From Planctomycetia bacterium (GTDB taxonomy: Bacteria > Planctomycetota > Phycisphaerae > Phycisphaerales > SM1A02): a DNA stretch of 22,275 nucleotides. Numbering within the stretch: position 1 is the stretch's first letter; each line of letters opens with the position of its first letter. Positions 1 through 8,065 of this stretch are shown one piece after another. A model generated the notes under the pieces. That model searched no databases and was not told the origin of the DNA. It saw only the letters and a list, made by a program, of their open reading frames with translations. The DNA lies in contig SYHM01000012.1 of the NCBI GenBank assembly GCA_005799205.1, positions 1 to 22,275 of the forward strand, given 5' to 3'. A program made the translations under genes and the position numbers.

Positions 1-1
1 A

Positions 2-517
2 ACACTGCTCGTCACCCTATGCGCAGTGCGCGTCCTCGATGCGATTCTCTATGGACCATCATCGCGCAGCACAAGCGCGCATCAACCGGCGATCACACTC
101 GCCGAAACAGCAATTGGCCTTTCGCTGGCGGTGGTGGCAGTGCTCATTTCGATTGTCGGACTCATCGTCAAGGGAATCCCATTCATTCCGTCGGCCTTCT
201 TCGGACTGATCGCGTGCGGAACCTGCGCAGTTGCTTGCGTGTTCTCAGGCGGAGAGTCGCCACGGCGAGTCGCGATCATCTGGCTGAGCGTTGTCACACT
301 CGCCGCAGTCGTCTGCGCAGTGCTCGCTGAGTCGATTACAGCACACCTGCTGGGAGCGCACCGCATGGCGGTCTTCGAGGGGATCCGCGCACTGTGCATC
401 TCAGCACTCGCATCAATCTGTGCCTATGTCTCGTACTGTGAACTGCGCTTCATTCAACCACCCAAGCCCCCAGCGCCAACGGAGCGCGCACTCATCATTG
501 AGGAACCAGCAATATGA
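2..517 (+). CDS. Multi-pass membrane protein, 5' end cut by window
   Basis: The reading frame is open to the left edge. A GTG at 26 is available, but the codons before it are hydrophobic and continue a membrane segment, so the true start almost certainly lies upstream. Four further hydrophobic segments follow, at about bases 107-170, 176-245, 272-335 and 386-440, and the protein ends in a short Pro/Glu-rich cytoplasmic-type tail. I do not recognise a family. The stop overlaps the start of the MotA-like gene in an ATGA at 514-517, so the two are translationally coupled. The protein is probably an accessory membrane component of the proton-channel cassette that follows. That role rests only on position. 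Confidence 0.75.
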   Translation, partial: TLLVTLCAVRVLDAILYGPSSRSTSAHQPAITLAETAIGLSLAVVAVLISIVGLIVKGIPFIPSAFFGLIACGTCAVACVFSGGESPRRVAIIWLSVVTLAAVVCAVLAESITAHLLGAHRMAVFEGIRALCISALASICAYVSYCELRFIQPPKPPAPTERALIIEEPAI

Positions 518-1380
518 CGACTACCACCGAATCAACCCGCCCAGATCCGATCGATGCGCGCGAGGGAGACATCGAATGCATGATGGGATTTTCGACGGGC
601 CGCTATACGCGCACGCACGGACCGTTCTGGTTCGCCATCGCTCTCGTGTTAACGGTTCTCAGTTGGCTCGCGCTCGTTCCATTTCGGGGCTCGTACTTTG
701 AGCAGATCATCGCAACTGGCTGGCAGACGAATTGGCTCTGCATTCTCTTCACGTGGTGGTGCCTGTGCATTCTTGTTGCGAAGATCTTCAAGATTCGCGT
801 TCAGCGACGAGCGCTCGACACGCACGACATTTTTCCTCGCCGCGGCGACTTTGTTCTCTCGCCGGGAACTTCGGGAGACATTCTGCAGCGAATCAAACAA
901 CGCGTGAGCCGCCCACGCGAGTTTCTGCTCTTCAACCGGGTCTCGATGGCACTCGCGAATCTTGGCAATATTGGTGAAGTGCGCGATGTCGGCGCAGTGC
1001 TTGATGCACAAGCAGACAGTGACTCGAGCACCGTCGACTCGTCATACACCGCCATTCGCGCACTCATCTGGACGATCCCGGTACTCGGATTTATCGGGAC
1101 AGTCCTCGGACTGGGAATCGCCATCGGCAATTTCACAGATGTGATCACGAGCGGTGAGGCGGGTGCGGGGGCAGGGGGCGGGTCGATTCGAGAGAAGCTC
1201 GCACCGGTCGTTGGAGGTCTCGCGACCGCCTTCAACACCACGCTTGTCGCGCTGGTCGCTGCTGTTGGAGTGCAACTCTTCACAACCTACGTCTACAAGA
1301 TGGAAGAGGACCTGTTGGATGACTGCACCCAGTACTGCAACGATCACATCGTGAGCCGACTGAAACTGACGAACTGGTAA
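514..1380 (+). CDS. MotA/TolQ/ExbB-family proton channel subunit
   Basis: This is an inner-membrane protein of 288 residues with the TolQ/ExbB/MotA layout. Two membrane segments lie at about residues 38-57 and 73-92, followed by a cytoplasmic stretch. The conserved pair of membrane segments is at 181-205 (the IPVLGFIGTVLGLG core) and 234-261 (GGLATAFNTTLVALVAA). The small and Thr residues in these last two helices are typical of the ion-conducting face of this family. A Gly/Ala-rich loop separates them at 213-224. Family members form pentamers around a dimer of single-span MotB/ExbD/TolR partners and convert ion flow into mechanical work. The start overlaps the preceding stop (ATGA), and two candidate partner genes follow 18 bases downstream. 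The driven process is unknown. It is unlikely to be the classical flagellar stator, because no PG-binding MotB is present. Confidence 0.9.
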   Translation: MTTTTESTRPDPIDAREGDIECMMGFSTGRYTRTHGPFWFAIALVLTVLSWLALVPFRGSYFEQIIATGWQTNWLCILFTWWCLCILVAKIFKIRVQRRALDTHDIFPRRGDFVLSPGTSGDILQRIKQRVSRPREFLLFNRVSMALANLGNIGEVRDVGAVLDAQADSDSSTVDSSYTAIRALIWTIPVLGFIGTVLGLGIAIGNFTDVITSGEAGAGAGGGSIREKLAPVVGGLATAFNTTLVALVAAVGVQLFTTYVYKMEEDLLDDCTQYCNDHIVSRLKLTNW

Positions 1381-1398
1381 TCGAGCGAGCAGGCAACC

Positions 1399-2259
1399 AT
1401 GTCCAAGCACGATGAAGTCTCGCCAATGTCCTTCTTTTCGTTTCAGGACATCATGGCGTGCGTCACCGGCATCATGATTTTGGTGTGCTTGATACTGGCA
1501 CTCGATCCCTTGGGTGATGTTCCGTCGAGCGCACGTGTTCCTGGACAGTCGCAACAGTTGCAGCAAGCACTCGATGCAGCACGATCGCGTGCGGGCGAAG
1601 CGCGGAAGGCGCTTGCCGAGGCGCGCGCAGCGCTCGCTGAAGCACAAGCGCGTCCGATCGTGACAGCAGATCAGCTGGCTCGGCTCGAACGGCTCGTCGC
1701 GAAGGAACGCGATGGTCTCATCGCACTCGAGCGATCACGAGAGTCAGCCAGTGGCGATGCGCAACGACAGGAAGATCAGACCCTGCTCGTGAATCAGCAG
1801 TCGGAGCGCGCGCGCGAAGGTGTTCGCGCGATCAAGCAGGATCTCGCTGACAAGTCACTTCGTGCGCGCGTTCAGTATCAGGCGGGAGAGCGCGAGCAAC
1901 TGCGCCCTCTTCTGTGCGAAGTGACGGCGAACGAATTGCGGCTCGGAGAACTCGACGCGAACGGGACTCCCAAGCCACTTGCCTCAGTTCGTGATGTGAG
2001 CGCAACCGAGGTGATGCGTGCGTGGGGGTCTGGTACTGCCGCCAGCGGAGCACCTCATGCGAGCGCACCACTTGAGGCGGTGCTGCAAGCACATCCTAAA
2101 AACGAGTGGTATCTGCTCTTGATCGTGCGCGACGACTCGGTCCAGCTCTCGAATGGTCTGCGCGACCTCGCGCGGGCGCGGGGATATGAGGTGGGATGGC
2201 AGCTCTGGGATGCGAAAGAGGGCGGATTCTTTGATGTTCCGGCGGAGTCGCTGCCATGA
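1399..2259 (+). CDS. Single-span coiled-coil protein, MotB/ExbD-like partner A
   Basis: The protein has 286 residues. A short cytoplasmic N-terminus is followed by one membrane helix at about residues 14-35 (SFQDIMACVTGIMILV) with a buried acid, Asp17, near its start and Gly24 seven residues later. A buried Asp in the single helix is the signature of MotB/ExbD/TolR partners, where it binds the proton. Residues of about 50-165 are rich in Ala, Arg, Glu and Gln heptads, indicating a long periplasmic coiled coil. A folded C-terminal domain occupies about 175-286 and contains a hydrophobic strand (WYLLLIVRDD). There is no OmpA-type peptidoglycan-binding domain and no classical ExbD fold. The gene lies 18 bases after the MotA-like gene and shares an ATGA with the next gene. 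The partner role is inferred from topology and context. Confidence 0.85.
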   Translation: MSKHDEVSPMSFFSFQDIMACVTGIMILVCLILALDPLGDVPSSARVPGQSQQLQQALDAARSRAGEARKALAEARAALAEAQARPIVTADQLARLERLVAKERDGLIALERSRESASGDAQRQEDQTLLVNQQSERAREGVRAIKQDLADKSLRARVQYQAGEREQLRPLLCEVTANELRLGELDANGTPKPLASVRDVSATEVMRAWGSGTAASGAPHASAPLEAVLQAHPKNEWYLLLIVRDDSVQLSNGLRDLARARGYEVGWQLWDAKEGGFFDVPAESLP

Positions 2260-3101
2260 GCATTCGCCGGCGAAGTCGACGGCGTCGACGGCGAAAGGGG
2301 GCGGCAACCACCGACGCATTCGAGCTCTTCCTCGACGCGCTGTGTAACGCGCTCGGGGTAATCATGTTCATCTTGCTCTGTCTGGTCGTGTTCACAAAAA
2401 GCCCTGACGGCGATCAGAAGCGCACGACGCCGGCACAACTTGCCGCTGAAACGGCTGCACTCGAAGCCGAAGCGAGCACGATCGAGGTAGAATTGGCGTC
2501 AGTTCTTGCAGCGCTCGCTGCGCGTCCGCCATCTGGTGACCCCGAGATCATCGCACGGTGGAGGGAGTTGCTCGCATCGCTTGATGCAATGCACGCCAAG
2601 AGGCTCGCAGAGGTGGACGCCGTGAACCAGGCGCGCGCGCGACTCTCAGCGAGCGCGCAGGCTCTCATTGCCGCGACCGAAGCTCTCAACAACCTCAATG
2701 CCCAGCGCGCACAACTTGACGAGATTCGCAAGCAACAGCAGACTCCGGTGCAGTTTGTGCGCGTTGCGCGATTGCGAGCCGATCCTCGCAAAGCAGTCCT
2801 GCTCTTGTGTGCCGACGGTCGTGTGAGCCTCGCCACACTGACCGGCAAGGGACAGGAGATCGCGGCTCCGACTTCGAGTGGCATCCCAGTCACCGACGAT
2901 GCCTCAGCGCGACTGGTGATCGGGCAGTTCTTTGGCGGAAAGCCCCCCGAGTCGTTTCGCGCAGAGATCGCAGTGTGGCCAAGCGGGTTCGCCGCCTACA
3001 AACGGCTCGAACGCGTGATGATCGAGAAGAAATTCGGAATCAATCCACTGCCGATTGCTGCTGGGGATGTGATTCGCGAGGGGGCTGGCGGAATCCAGTA
3101 A
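2256..3101 (+). CDS. Single-span coiled-coil protein, MotB/ExbD-like partner B
   Basis: The protein has 281 residues. A strikingly basic N-terminus (ten Arg among residues 4-13) precedes one membrane helix at about 25-46 with Asp27 and Gly34, the same Asp-to-Gly spacing as in the preceding gene product. Residues of about 55-170 form a probable Ala/Glu/Arg-rich coiled coil. The last 110 residues form a separate domain with hydrophobic strands (KAVLLLCADG, FRAEIAVWPSG). The ATG overlaps the stop of partner A (ATGA, 2256-2259), so the two should be made in fixed ratio. The last 62 bases overlap the convergent DMT transporter gene. Two different Asp-helix partners beside one channel subunit suggest a hetero-dimeric force-transmitting rod. 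That idea is inference. Confidence 0.85.
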   Translation: MSIRRRSRRRRRRKGAATTDAFELFLDALCNALGVIMFILLCLVVFTKSPDGDQKRTTPAQLAAETAALEAEASTIEVELASVLAALAARPPSGDPEIIARWRELLASLDAMHAKRLAEVDAVNQARARLSASAQALIAATEALNNLNAQRAQLDEIRKQQQTPVQFVRVARLRADPRKAVLLLCADGRVSLATLTGKGQEIAAPTSSGIPVTDDASARLVIGQFFGGKPPESFRAEIAVWPSGFAAYKRLERVMIEKKFGINPLPIAAGDVIREGAGGIQ

Positions 3102-3972
3102 CGGTCGCGACGAGCGCGCCGCCAAGCATGAGCAGCGCACCACACCACTTGCGCGGATCGAACGATTCGTTCAACCAAAGCGATCCAGAGAATTCTGCGA
3201 ACACCGACTCGAGCGAGAGAATCACGGCGGCATGCGCGGGGGGAGCGGATGTTTGCGCGATCACTTGCAGTGTGAAGGCGATAGCGATTGCAAAGACAGC
3301 CGAGAAGAGGATCGCCCACGACCCATCCAACAGCAACTGCAGCGAAACAGGTTCAACCGTCATCGCGATCGACGCACAGACAGCACCAGTGAGGCCGAAC
3401 TGAACGACTGCGATTCCAAGAGGATCGCCGCGGCGGACGGCCCACCCGACGATGAGAACATGGCAAGCCCATGCAATTGCGCATCCGATGAGATAGAAGT
3501 CGCCCGAAGCAAGCTCGAGTTTGTCACCGAGCACAAGGAACCAAAGCCCAGCGAGCGCCATTGACACCCCGATCCACACACGCGCTGTGACGCGCTGTCC
3601 TAGGAGCAGTCCTAAGAGCGGCACCCACAGCACATAGGTTCCAGTGATGAATCCCGCGGTTCCAGCGGTCACAGTCGCCATCGCCTTCTGTTGCAATGAG
3701 GCCGCAGTGACAAGCGCGATCGATGCCGCGACTCCTCCAACAACGCTCGCACGCGTTCTCGCACTCGGCCTGCGCGCTACGAAGGGAATCAGAATCAGAG
3801 CACCGATGAGAAATCGTGCCCCGTTGAACGTGAACGGTGTGTCCCCCATCTGTTGGGTTGCCACACGCTGCGCAACGAATCCGATTCCCCACAGGATCGC
3901 GCACACAAGAAGGACGGCGTCGGCCGCGGGGACCGTAAGACGCCAACGCGCTGCGCGAACGTCATCAACCAT
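3040..3972 (-). CDS. EamA/DMT-superfamily transporter
   Basis: This hydrophobic protein of about 310 residues has ten predicted membrane helices in two EamA-type halves. The first half begins AILWGIGFVAQ and the second GCAIAWACHVLIVGWAV. Conserved EamA features include the small-residue-rich helix ending LGLLLGQRV and the C-terminal helix with LESVFAEFSGSLWLNE. Members export metabolites or amino acids, and the substrate here cannot be told. I chose the ATG at 3972-3970, whose A is shared with the lepB stop (TGATG); a TTG lies one codon upstream. It is the last gene of the der-ricT-lepB operon. Its final 62 bases overlap the 3' end of the opposite-strand partner-B gene. Confidence 0.92.
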   Translation of the reverse strand: MVDDVRAARWRLTVPAADAVLLVCAILWGIGFVAQRVATQQMGDTPFTFNGARFLIGALILIPFVARRPSARTRASVVGGVAASIALVTAASLQQKAMATVTAGTAGFITGTYVLWVPLLGLLLGQRVTARVWIGVSMALAGLWFLVLGDKLELASGDFYLIGCAIAWACHVLIVGWAVRRGDPLGIAVVQFGLTGAVCASIAMTVEPVSLQLLLDGSWAILFSAVFAIAIAFTLQVIAQTSAPPAHAAVILSLESVFAEFSGSLWLNESFDPRKWCGALLMLGGALVATVTGFRQPPRESHPQQQSAVD

Positions 3973-5585
3973 CAACGGATGAATCTCAGCCGCCCGAAAT
4001 CTGGAATGAACGCTCGGCCTCCTGGATTCATCGCCATCGGCGCAGGAAAATAAACCGACCAGGCCTTTCCGATCACCATCTCGCGTGGGACGATGAATGG
4101 ACTGTCATTCTCAAGTTCGCGGACGACCAGCGGATGTGATCGTCCCCAAAGTCGTGAATCTTTGCTGGCGCCGCTGTTGTCGCCGAACATGACATATTCC
4201 TCGTCGCCGACGCGAGAGAGTCGTGTCGGGTCGGTCGCGAACGCGAGGCCAGTGATTGCCGGGCCGTTCGATGGGAACTGGTTGTTCGCACTGAGAAAGT
4301 CGGGTCGGTAGTACAGATCACGTTGCACCTCGACCTCTCGCAGTGAGAAGGGAGATCCGCCGAAAGTCCAGTGGAGTGACGTCGGAGTCGGACGCTGCCC
4401 CATCGGATTCGCAAGCACCTGCTCGAGCGTCCGACCGAAATGTGACGCGAGCAGACGCTTGATCGGTCCACCGAGGTCGTAGTCGAGTCGTGCGACGCGC
4501 GATCCATTGATGAAGACCGACATCTCTTGATCGACATGCCAGCACTCAAGAAGGAACGGCTCATCCGTTGGAAGTTCGCACGCAACCGAGGTTGCAGCAA
4601 TCGGCGCGCGCGACTCTGCCTCTTCAATGGCGAGTCGAACCTGACCACGATCGAGTTCAAAGTGGTAGAGGAGGCCCCGCGCGGTCATCGTGAGTTCGGT
4701 GTGCAACGTCGCAGGATCAACCGCGTCGATGGCCGCCGAGATCGAAAGGTCTGCGGTCGGAAAGAGAGGGATGTCGCGGCGGTAAATGTTGTAGGCGTTC
4801 CAGTCATCGAGCGCGATCACATCGTTCGACCACGTCAAAGTTGCAGGTGATGCATCCGCGCGATTCCATTCGCGATCGCCACGAATGTCCCAGCCTTCAC
4901 TCGGCTTCCAAGGAGAGCCGATCCATCGCTGCCGCATCGCTGTCTCGAGGCGTGCAATATCGACGGGCTGAAAGTCACTGTCGTACACCGGCTGCCAGAC
5001 GGCGCGCTGGATGTACTCGGGCTTGCGCTGAATTCGAAGCTCATCGGCAGTGGCGGTGAGCGGTCCCGTAAAGATGTCACCATCGGATACGAGCAGCGTC
5101 TCGTTGGGCATTCCAACCAGTCGCTTGATGTAGTAGACCGCGTCGCCCACAGGATCGATCGGATTCTTGAAGACAACAACGTCCCACCGCTTGGGTGCTG
5201 TAAAGGGTTCGAGATACTTCAAGACGAGCACGCGGTCACCCATGCGATTCTCTGAGGCGAGCACATCGTTTGTGACCGATTGCACCGGAACCTGGCGGCT
5301 CAGCATCGGATCGAAAATCGGGCGATCGCCTCGCAGTTGGCGGCGCTGCACCTCGAGCACCTCAGCACTATCGGCGGCATACTCGTACCCCGTCGCGGGG
5401 CTTCGAAGCCTCACGTGCGCTCCCATGAGAGTCGGAGCCATCGAGCCTGTGGGAATCACAAATCCTTCGAGGATGAATCCGCGAAATGCCATCGCAAAGA
5501 CGAACGCGACGATGAGTGATTGCAAGGTGTCGATGACCCCACTGGTCGTCTGTGGCGCAGAGTGGTGCGCGCTGGCGGTGTTCAT
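3972..5585 (-). CDS. lepB: Signal peptidase I with large inserted domain
   Basis: Type I signal peptidase cleaves Sec/Tat signal peptides at the outer face of the inner membrane. An N-terminal membrane anchor spans about residues 18-36. Catalytic Ser48 sits in IPTGSMAPTL and the general-base Lys154 in YYIKRLVGMP. Box E (GDNSGASKDSRLWG) begins at about 468. The usual length is 200-320 residues; this protein has 537. About 250 extra residues lie between the Lys box and box E. Within them, a run of beta-type sequence with motifs such as LECWHVDQEMSVFING looks like a LamG/concanavalin-like sandwich. The start lies 12 bases after the ricT-like stop, in the same operon. The catalytic residues are intact, so it should be active. 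Confidence 0.95.
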   Translation of the reverse strand: MNTASAHHSAPQTTSGVIDTLQSLIVAFVFAMAFRGFILEGFVIPTGSMAPTLMGAHVRLRSPATGYEYAADSAEVLEVQRRQLRGDRPIFDPMLSRQVPVQSVTNDVLASENRMGDRVLVLKYLEPFTAPKRWDVVVFKNPIDPVGDAVYYIKRLVGMPNETLLVSDGDIFTGPLTATADELRIQRKPEYIQRAVWQPVYDSDFQPVDIARLETAMRQRWIGSPWKPSEGWDIRGDREWNRADASPATLTWSNDVIALDDWNAYNIYRRDIPLFPTADLSISAAIDAVDPATLHTELTMTARGLLYHFELDRGQVRLAIEEAESRAPIAATSVACELPTDEPFLLECWHVDQEMSVFINGSRVARLDYDLGGPIKRLLASHFGRTLEQVLANPMGQRPTPTSLHWTFGGSPFSLREVEVQRDLYYRPDFLSANNQFPSNGPAITGLAFATDPTRLSRVGDEEYVMFGDNSGASKDSRLWGRSHPLVVRELENDSPFIVPREMVIGKAWSVYFPAPMAMNPGGRAFIPDFGRLRFIR

Positions 5586-5597
5586 TGGCGGCGAATC

Positions 5598-6593
5598 CTA
5601 CAGGGTCGGTTTTGGTGGCGGAGGTTCGTCAGCCCGCGGGAGCACGGTGACGTCCTCGACGGGGAATGCAAACTCACCCTTGTTGCTATCGAGCTTCACC
5701 AGAACGAGTTGAACGAGAATTCTCGCCTCGATCACCACCCCGGGCCCGTCAGGGGTCTGCACGCGCGACTTCACCTTGGGAACACGCTTCGCGAGCGACT
5801 CGTAGGTCTCATCTTCATAACGCAGGCAACACATCAGACGCCCGCAGCGACCCGAGATCTTCATTGGATCGAGCGTCGCCTTCTGCAACTTCGCGCTCTT
5901 CATCGAGATCGGTTTCAGCACCTTGAGGAAGTTCTTGCAGCAGCAGTGCTGCCCACACTTTTCATAGTCGGCGACGAGCCGCGCTTCGTCGCGTGCCCCA
6001 ACCTGTCGAAGCTCGATCCGAGTCGAAAAGCGCGCAGCGAGCACAGTCAGGAGCTCACGAAAATCAACGCGCTCTTCGCTGAGGTAATAGATGGTCAGCA
6101 ACTCTTTGCCGAAAATTGGCTCAACCGCCACAAACTTCATCGCAAGCCCACTCGCGTGAAGCATCTCTTTGATTGCGGGACCGAGCGCTGCGGCCTCCGA
6201 CTGCACCGAGTTCCACTGAGCGAGATCGTGGGTTGTAGCGATCCGATCGATGCGGCCCGTGTCGTGAAATGGATACGCCTTGCCACCTGAATTCTCGATG
6301 TACTCAAGCATCTCCTGGCGCGACACACTCTTCGAACAGCCTGAGTTCGAACACGCTGTGGTGAGCATCTCAACCACTTCGGTTCCGCGATGGGTATGTG
6401 CAACCAGTTTCGTGCCGCAACCCGGCTTGGCGCTTCCCGCGTACGGAAGTTCGGCGACCCACTTCATGCGTCCGCCGCGCACGACGATCGAGGTCGGTGC
6501 TTTCAAGGCAGCATAAATCTCTGCATCGGTCCGCCCCGATCGAAACGCGGGGTCCCCGTCACGCTCAAAGATCGGAAGGGGGTGAATTGACAT
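5598..6593 (-). CDS. ricT: PSP1-domain protein, RicT (YaaT) family
   Basis: The protein has 331 residues and carries the PSP1/RicT core: CGQHCCCKNFL at 213-223, then PISMKSAKLQKATLDPMKISGRCGRLMCCLRYE at about 228-260 (read across two adjoining blocks). Cysteines 213, 217-219, 250, 255 and 256 match the Fe-S-binding set of RicT. In Bacillus, RicT works with RicA and RicF as the Y-complex that promotes RNase Y-dependent mRNA processing; no RicA or RicF is seen here. The N-terminal part has an extra Cys pair (C81, C86) in a small insertion. The ATG at 6593 begins two bases after the der stop, and lepB follows after 12 bases. The family is clear, but the physiological role in this organism is not. 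Confidence 0.9.
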   Translation of the reverse strand: MSIHPLPIFERDGDPAFRSGRTDAEIYAALKAPTSIVVRGGRMKWVAELPYAGSAKPGCGTKLVAHTHRGTEVVEMLTTACSNSGCSKSVSRQEMLEYIENSGGKAYPFHDTGRIDRIATTHDLAQWNSVQSEAAALGPAIKEMLHASGLAMKFVAVEPIFGKELLTIYYLSEERVDFRELLTVLAARFSTRIELRQVGARDEARLVADYEKCGQHCCCKNFLKVLKPISMKSAKLQKATLDPMKISGRCGRLMCCLRYEDETYESLAKRVPKVKSRVQTPDGPGVVIEARILVQLVLVKLDSNKGEFAFPVEDVTVLPRADEPPPPKPTL

Positions 6594-6595
6594 TG

Positions 6596-8020
6596 TTACT
6601 TCTTGCGCACGGCGCGCCGCTGATGCATGTCATCGGGATCGCGTTTGCGTTCACTGAAGATCAACTTGATCGGCACTTCGCTATAAGGAACCTCTTCGCG
6701 AAGGCGATTGAGCAAGTATCGCTCATATGCCCCCTCGAAGAGCGATGGCTTGTTGACCACCATCGCGATTGTCGGCGGGTTCGTTTCGATCTGCGAGATG
6801 TAATAGATCTTCGCGAGTGTGCCGAGCTTCGACGATGGTCCACGGCCAGTCAGAATCTCTTGGACGAGTGCATTGAGTTTGCCTGTCGTCTCGCGGTGGC
6901 CCGCTTGCGTGTGCAGGTTGAACGCCATCGAAATCGCATCGTTGATGTTGTCCCCCCGTTTGGCGCTCACAAAGACGATTGGCGCAAAGTTCAACATCGG
7001 AAGCTCTTGCGTGAGGTACGCGAGGTAGTCCGAGGTTGTGCGTCCCGCGGTGACGAGATCCCACTTGTTGACGACGATGACCGTTGGTTTGAAGGCCTCC
7101 ATCAGTGATCCGGCAAGTTGCTTCTCGATCTGTGAGACTGGCTCGGTGGCATCGAGCAGCAAAAGCGCAACATCCGCGCGGCGAATCGAGACTTCGGTGC
7201 GATTGTGCGAGTAGTACTCAACATCGTCAGTCCACGACTTGCGCTTACGGATGCCGGCTGTGTCAATGGCAATAAACGTTCGACCCTCGGACTCGAAGCG
7301 GACGTCAACCGAATCGCGCGTGGTTCCAGCGATCTCGCTGACGATCACCCGCTGTGCACCAGCGAGCGCGTTCACCAAGCTGCTCTTGCCGGCGTTGCGC
7401 CGTCCGACGATCGCGACCTTCATGTCGGGTGACACAGCACTCTCTTGAGGACGTGACTCGAGCCGGCGCCAGATCTCTTCGATGAGCGTGCGCATCCCCA
7501 TTCCCGACTTGGTCGAGACGCCAAAGGTGTCGCCGAACCCAAGTGCTGAGGCTTCCGCCGCGTGCATCTCCCACGATGGCCCGTCGACTTTGTTGGCGAC
7601 CTGCAGGATGCGGTCGGTCGCACCTCCGCGGCGAAGAAGTTGTGCGATGCGTTCGTCGAGCGATGTGATTCCGCTTTGCGCATCGACCGTGAAAAGCACG
7701 ATTGCCGCACCAGCCACCGCGCTGAGAATCTGTTGCTCAATATCTGGAGCGAGCGAAGCGAGGTCTTTGCCCGCATCGTCGAATCGCTTGCCCTCGGCGG
7801 TATAGATGCCGAAACCGCCGGTGTCGCAGAGTTCGGCAGCGCGAGGCAGCGCATCGTCGGCAGACTCCGCAGGGGGAGCAATCGTGATCACAGTCGAAAT
7901 GCGATCGCGTGTGACGCCAGGAGTTGGATCGACTATCGAAATCCGCTCACCCGCGATTCGGTTGAAAAGACTCGACTTGCCCACATTGGGGCGTCCGACG
8001 ATGGCAATCACGGGAAGCAT
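6596..8020 (-). CDS. der: Ribosome biogenesis GTPase Der (EngA)
   Basis: Der has two tandem G domains and a C-terminal KH-like domain and acts in late 50S assembly. In the 474-residue product from the ATG at 8020, the first P-loop is GRPNVGKSS (9-17), with DTGGF as G3 and NKVD at about 143-146. The second is GRRNAGKSS (206-214), with DTAGIRKR as G3, NKWD at about 318-321 and SAKRG as G5. The last about 110 residues form the KH-like domain. The ATG directly precedes LPVIAIVGRPNVGKS, the normal start in this family; a GTG 30 bases upstream also reads through but adds unconserved residues. It heads the der-ricT-lepB-EamA operon. Confidence 0.97.
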   Translation of the reverse strand: MLPVIAIVGRPNVGKSSLFNRIAGERISIVDPTPGVTRDRISTVITIAPPAESADDALPRAAELCDTGGFGIYTAEGKRFDDAGKDLASLAPDIEQQILSAVAGAAIVLFTVDAQSGITSLDERIAQLLRRGGATDRILQVANKVDGPSWEMHAAEASALGFGDTFGVSTKSGMGMRTLIEEIWRRLESRPQESAVSPDMKVAIVGRRNAGKSSLVNALAGAQRVIVSEIAGTTRDSVDVRFESEGRTFIAIDTAGIRKRKSWTDDVEYYSHNRTEVSIRRADVALLLLDATEPVSQIEKQLAGSLMEAFKPTVIVVNKWDLVTAGRTTSDYLAYLTQELPMLNFAPIVFVSAKRGDNINDAISMAFNLHTQAGHRETTGKLNALVQEILTGRGPSSKLGTLAKIYYISQIETNPPTIAMVVNKPSLFEGAYERYLLNRLREEVPYSEVPIKLIFSERKRDPDDMHQRRAVRKK

Positions 8021-8031
8021 GGAGGATTTCA

Positions 8032-8037
8032 AGCATA
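8032..8037 (-). promoter_or_regulatory. Putative -10 box for der
   Basis: TATGCT on the minus strand ends 11 bases before the der ATG, implying a leader of about 5 bases. No clear -35 element is visible. It is one of several TAnnnT hexamers placed very close to start codons in this window. Confidence 0.35.
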
Positions 8038-8065
8038 GTCGCAGGGACACGCGACCAACCCACGG

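Noticed and set aside
1042..1647. 201-codon open frame on the minus strand over the MotA-like gene
   Set aside because: It is antisense to two well-supported membrane genes, has no recognisable motif, and fits the high rate of long shadow frames in GC-rich DNA.
2263..2295. Dense palindromes (TTCGCCGGCGAA, GTCGAC-GGC-GTCGAC) near the start of partner B
   Set aside because: They encode the Arg-rich N-terminus in GC-rich codons, which by itself produces such symmetry. No regulatory role can be argued.
2..3101. Zorya anti-phage system because of the MotA-like gene
   Set aside because: ZorB carries a peptidoglycan-binding OmpA-type domain and is followed by nuclease/helicase genes. Neither is present; the partners here end in a different domain and the next gene is a convergent transporter.
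4073..4660. 195-codon minus-strand frame inside lepB
   Set aside because: It is a different frame of the lepB coding sequence with Ser/Arg-rich low-information translation; lepB is certain here.
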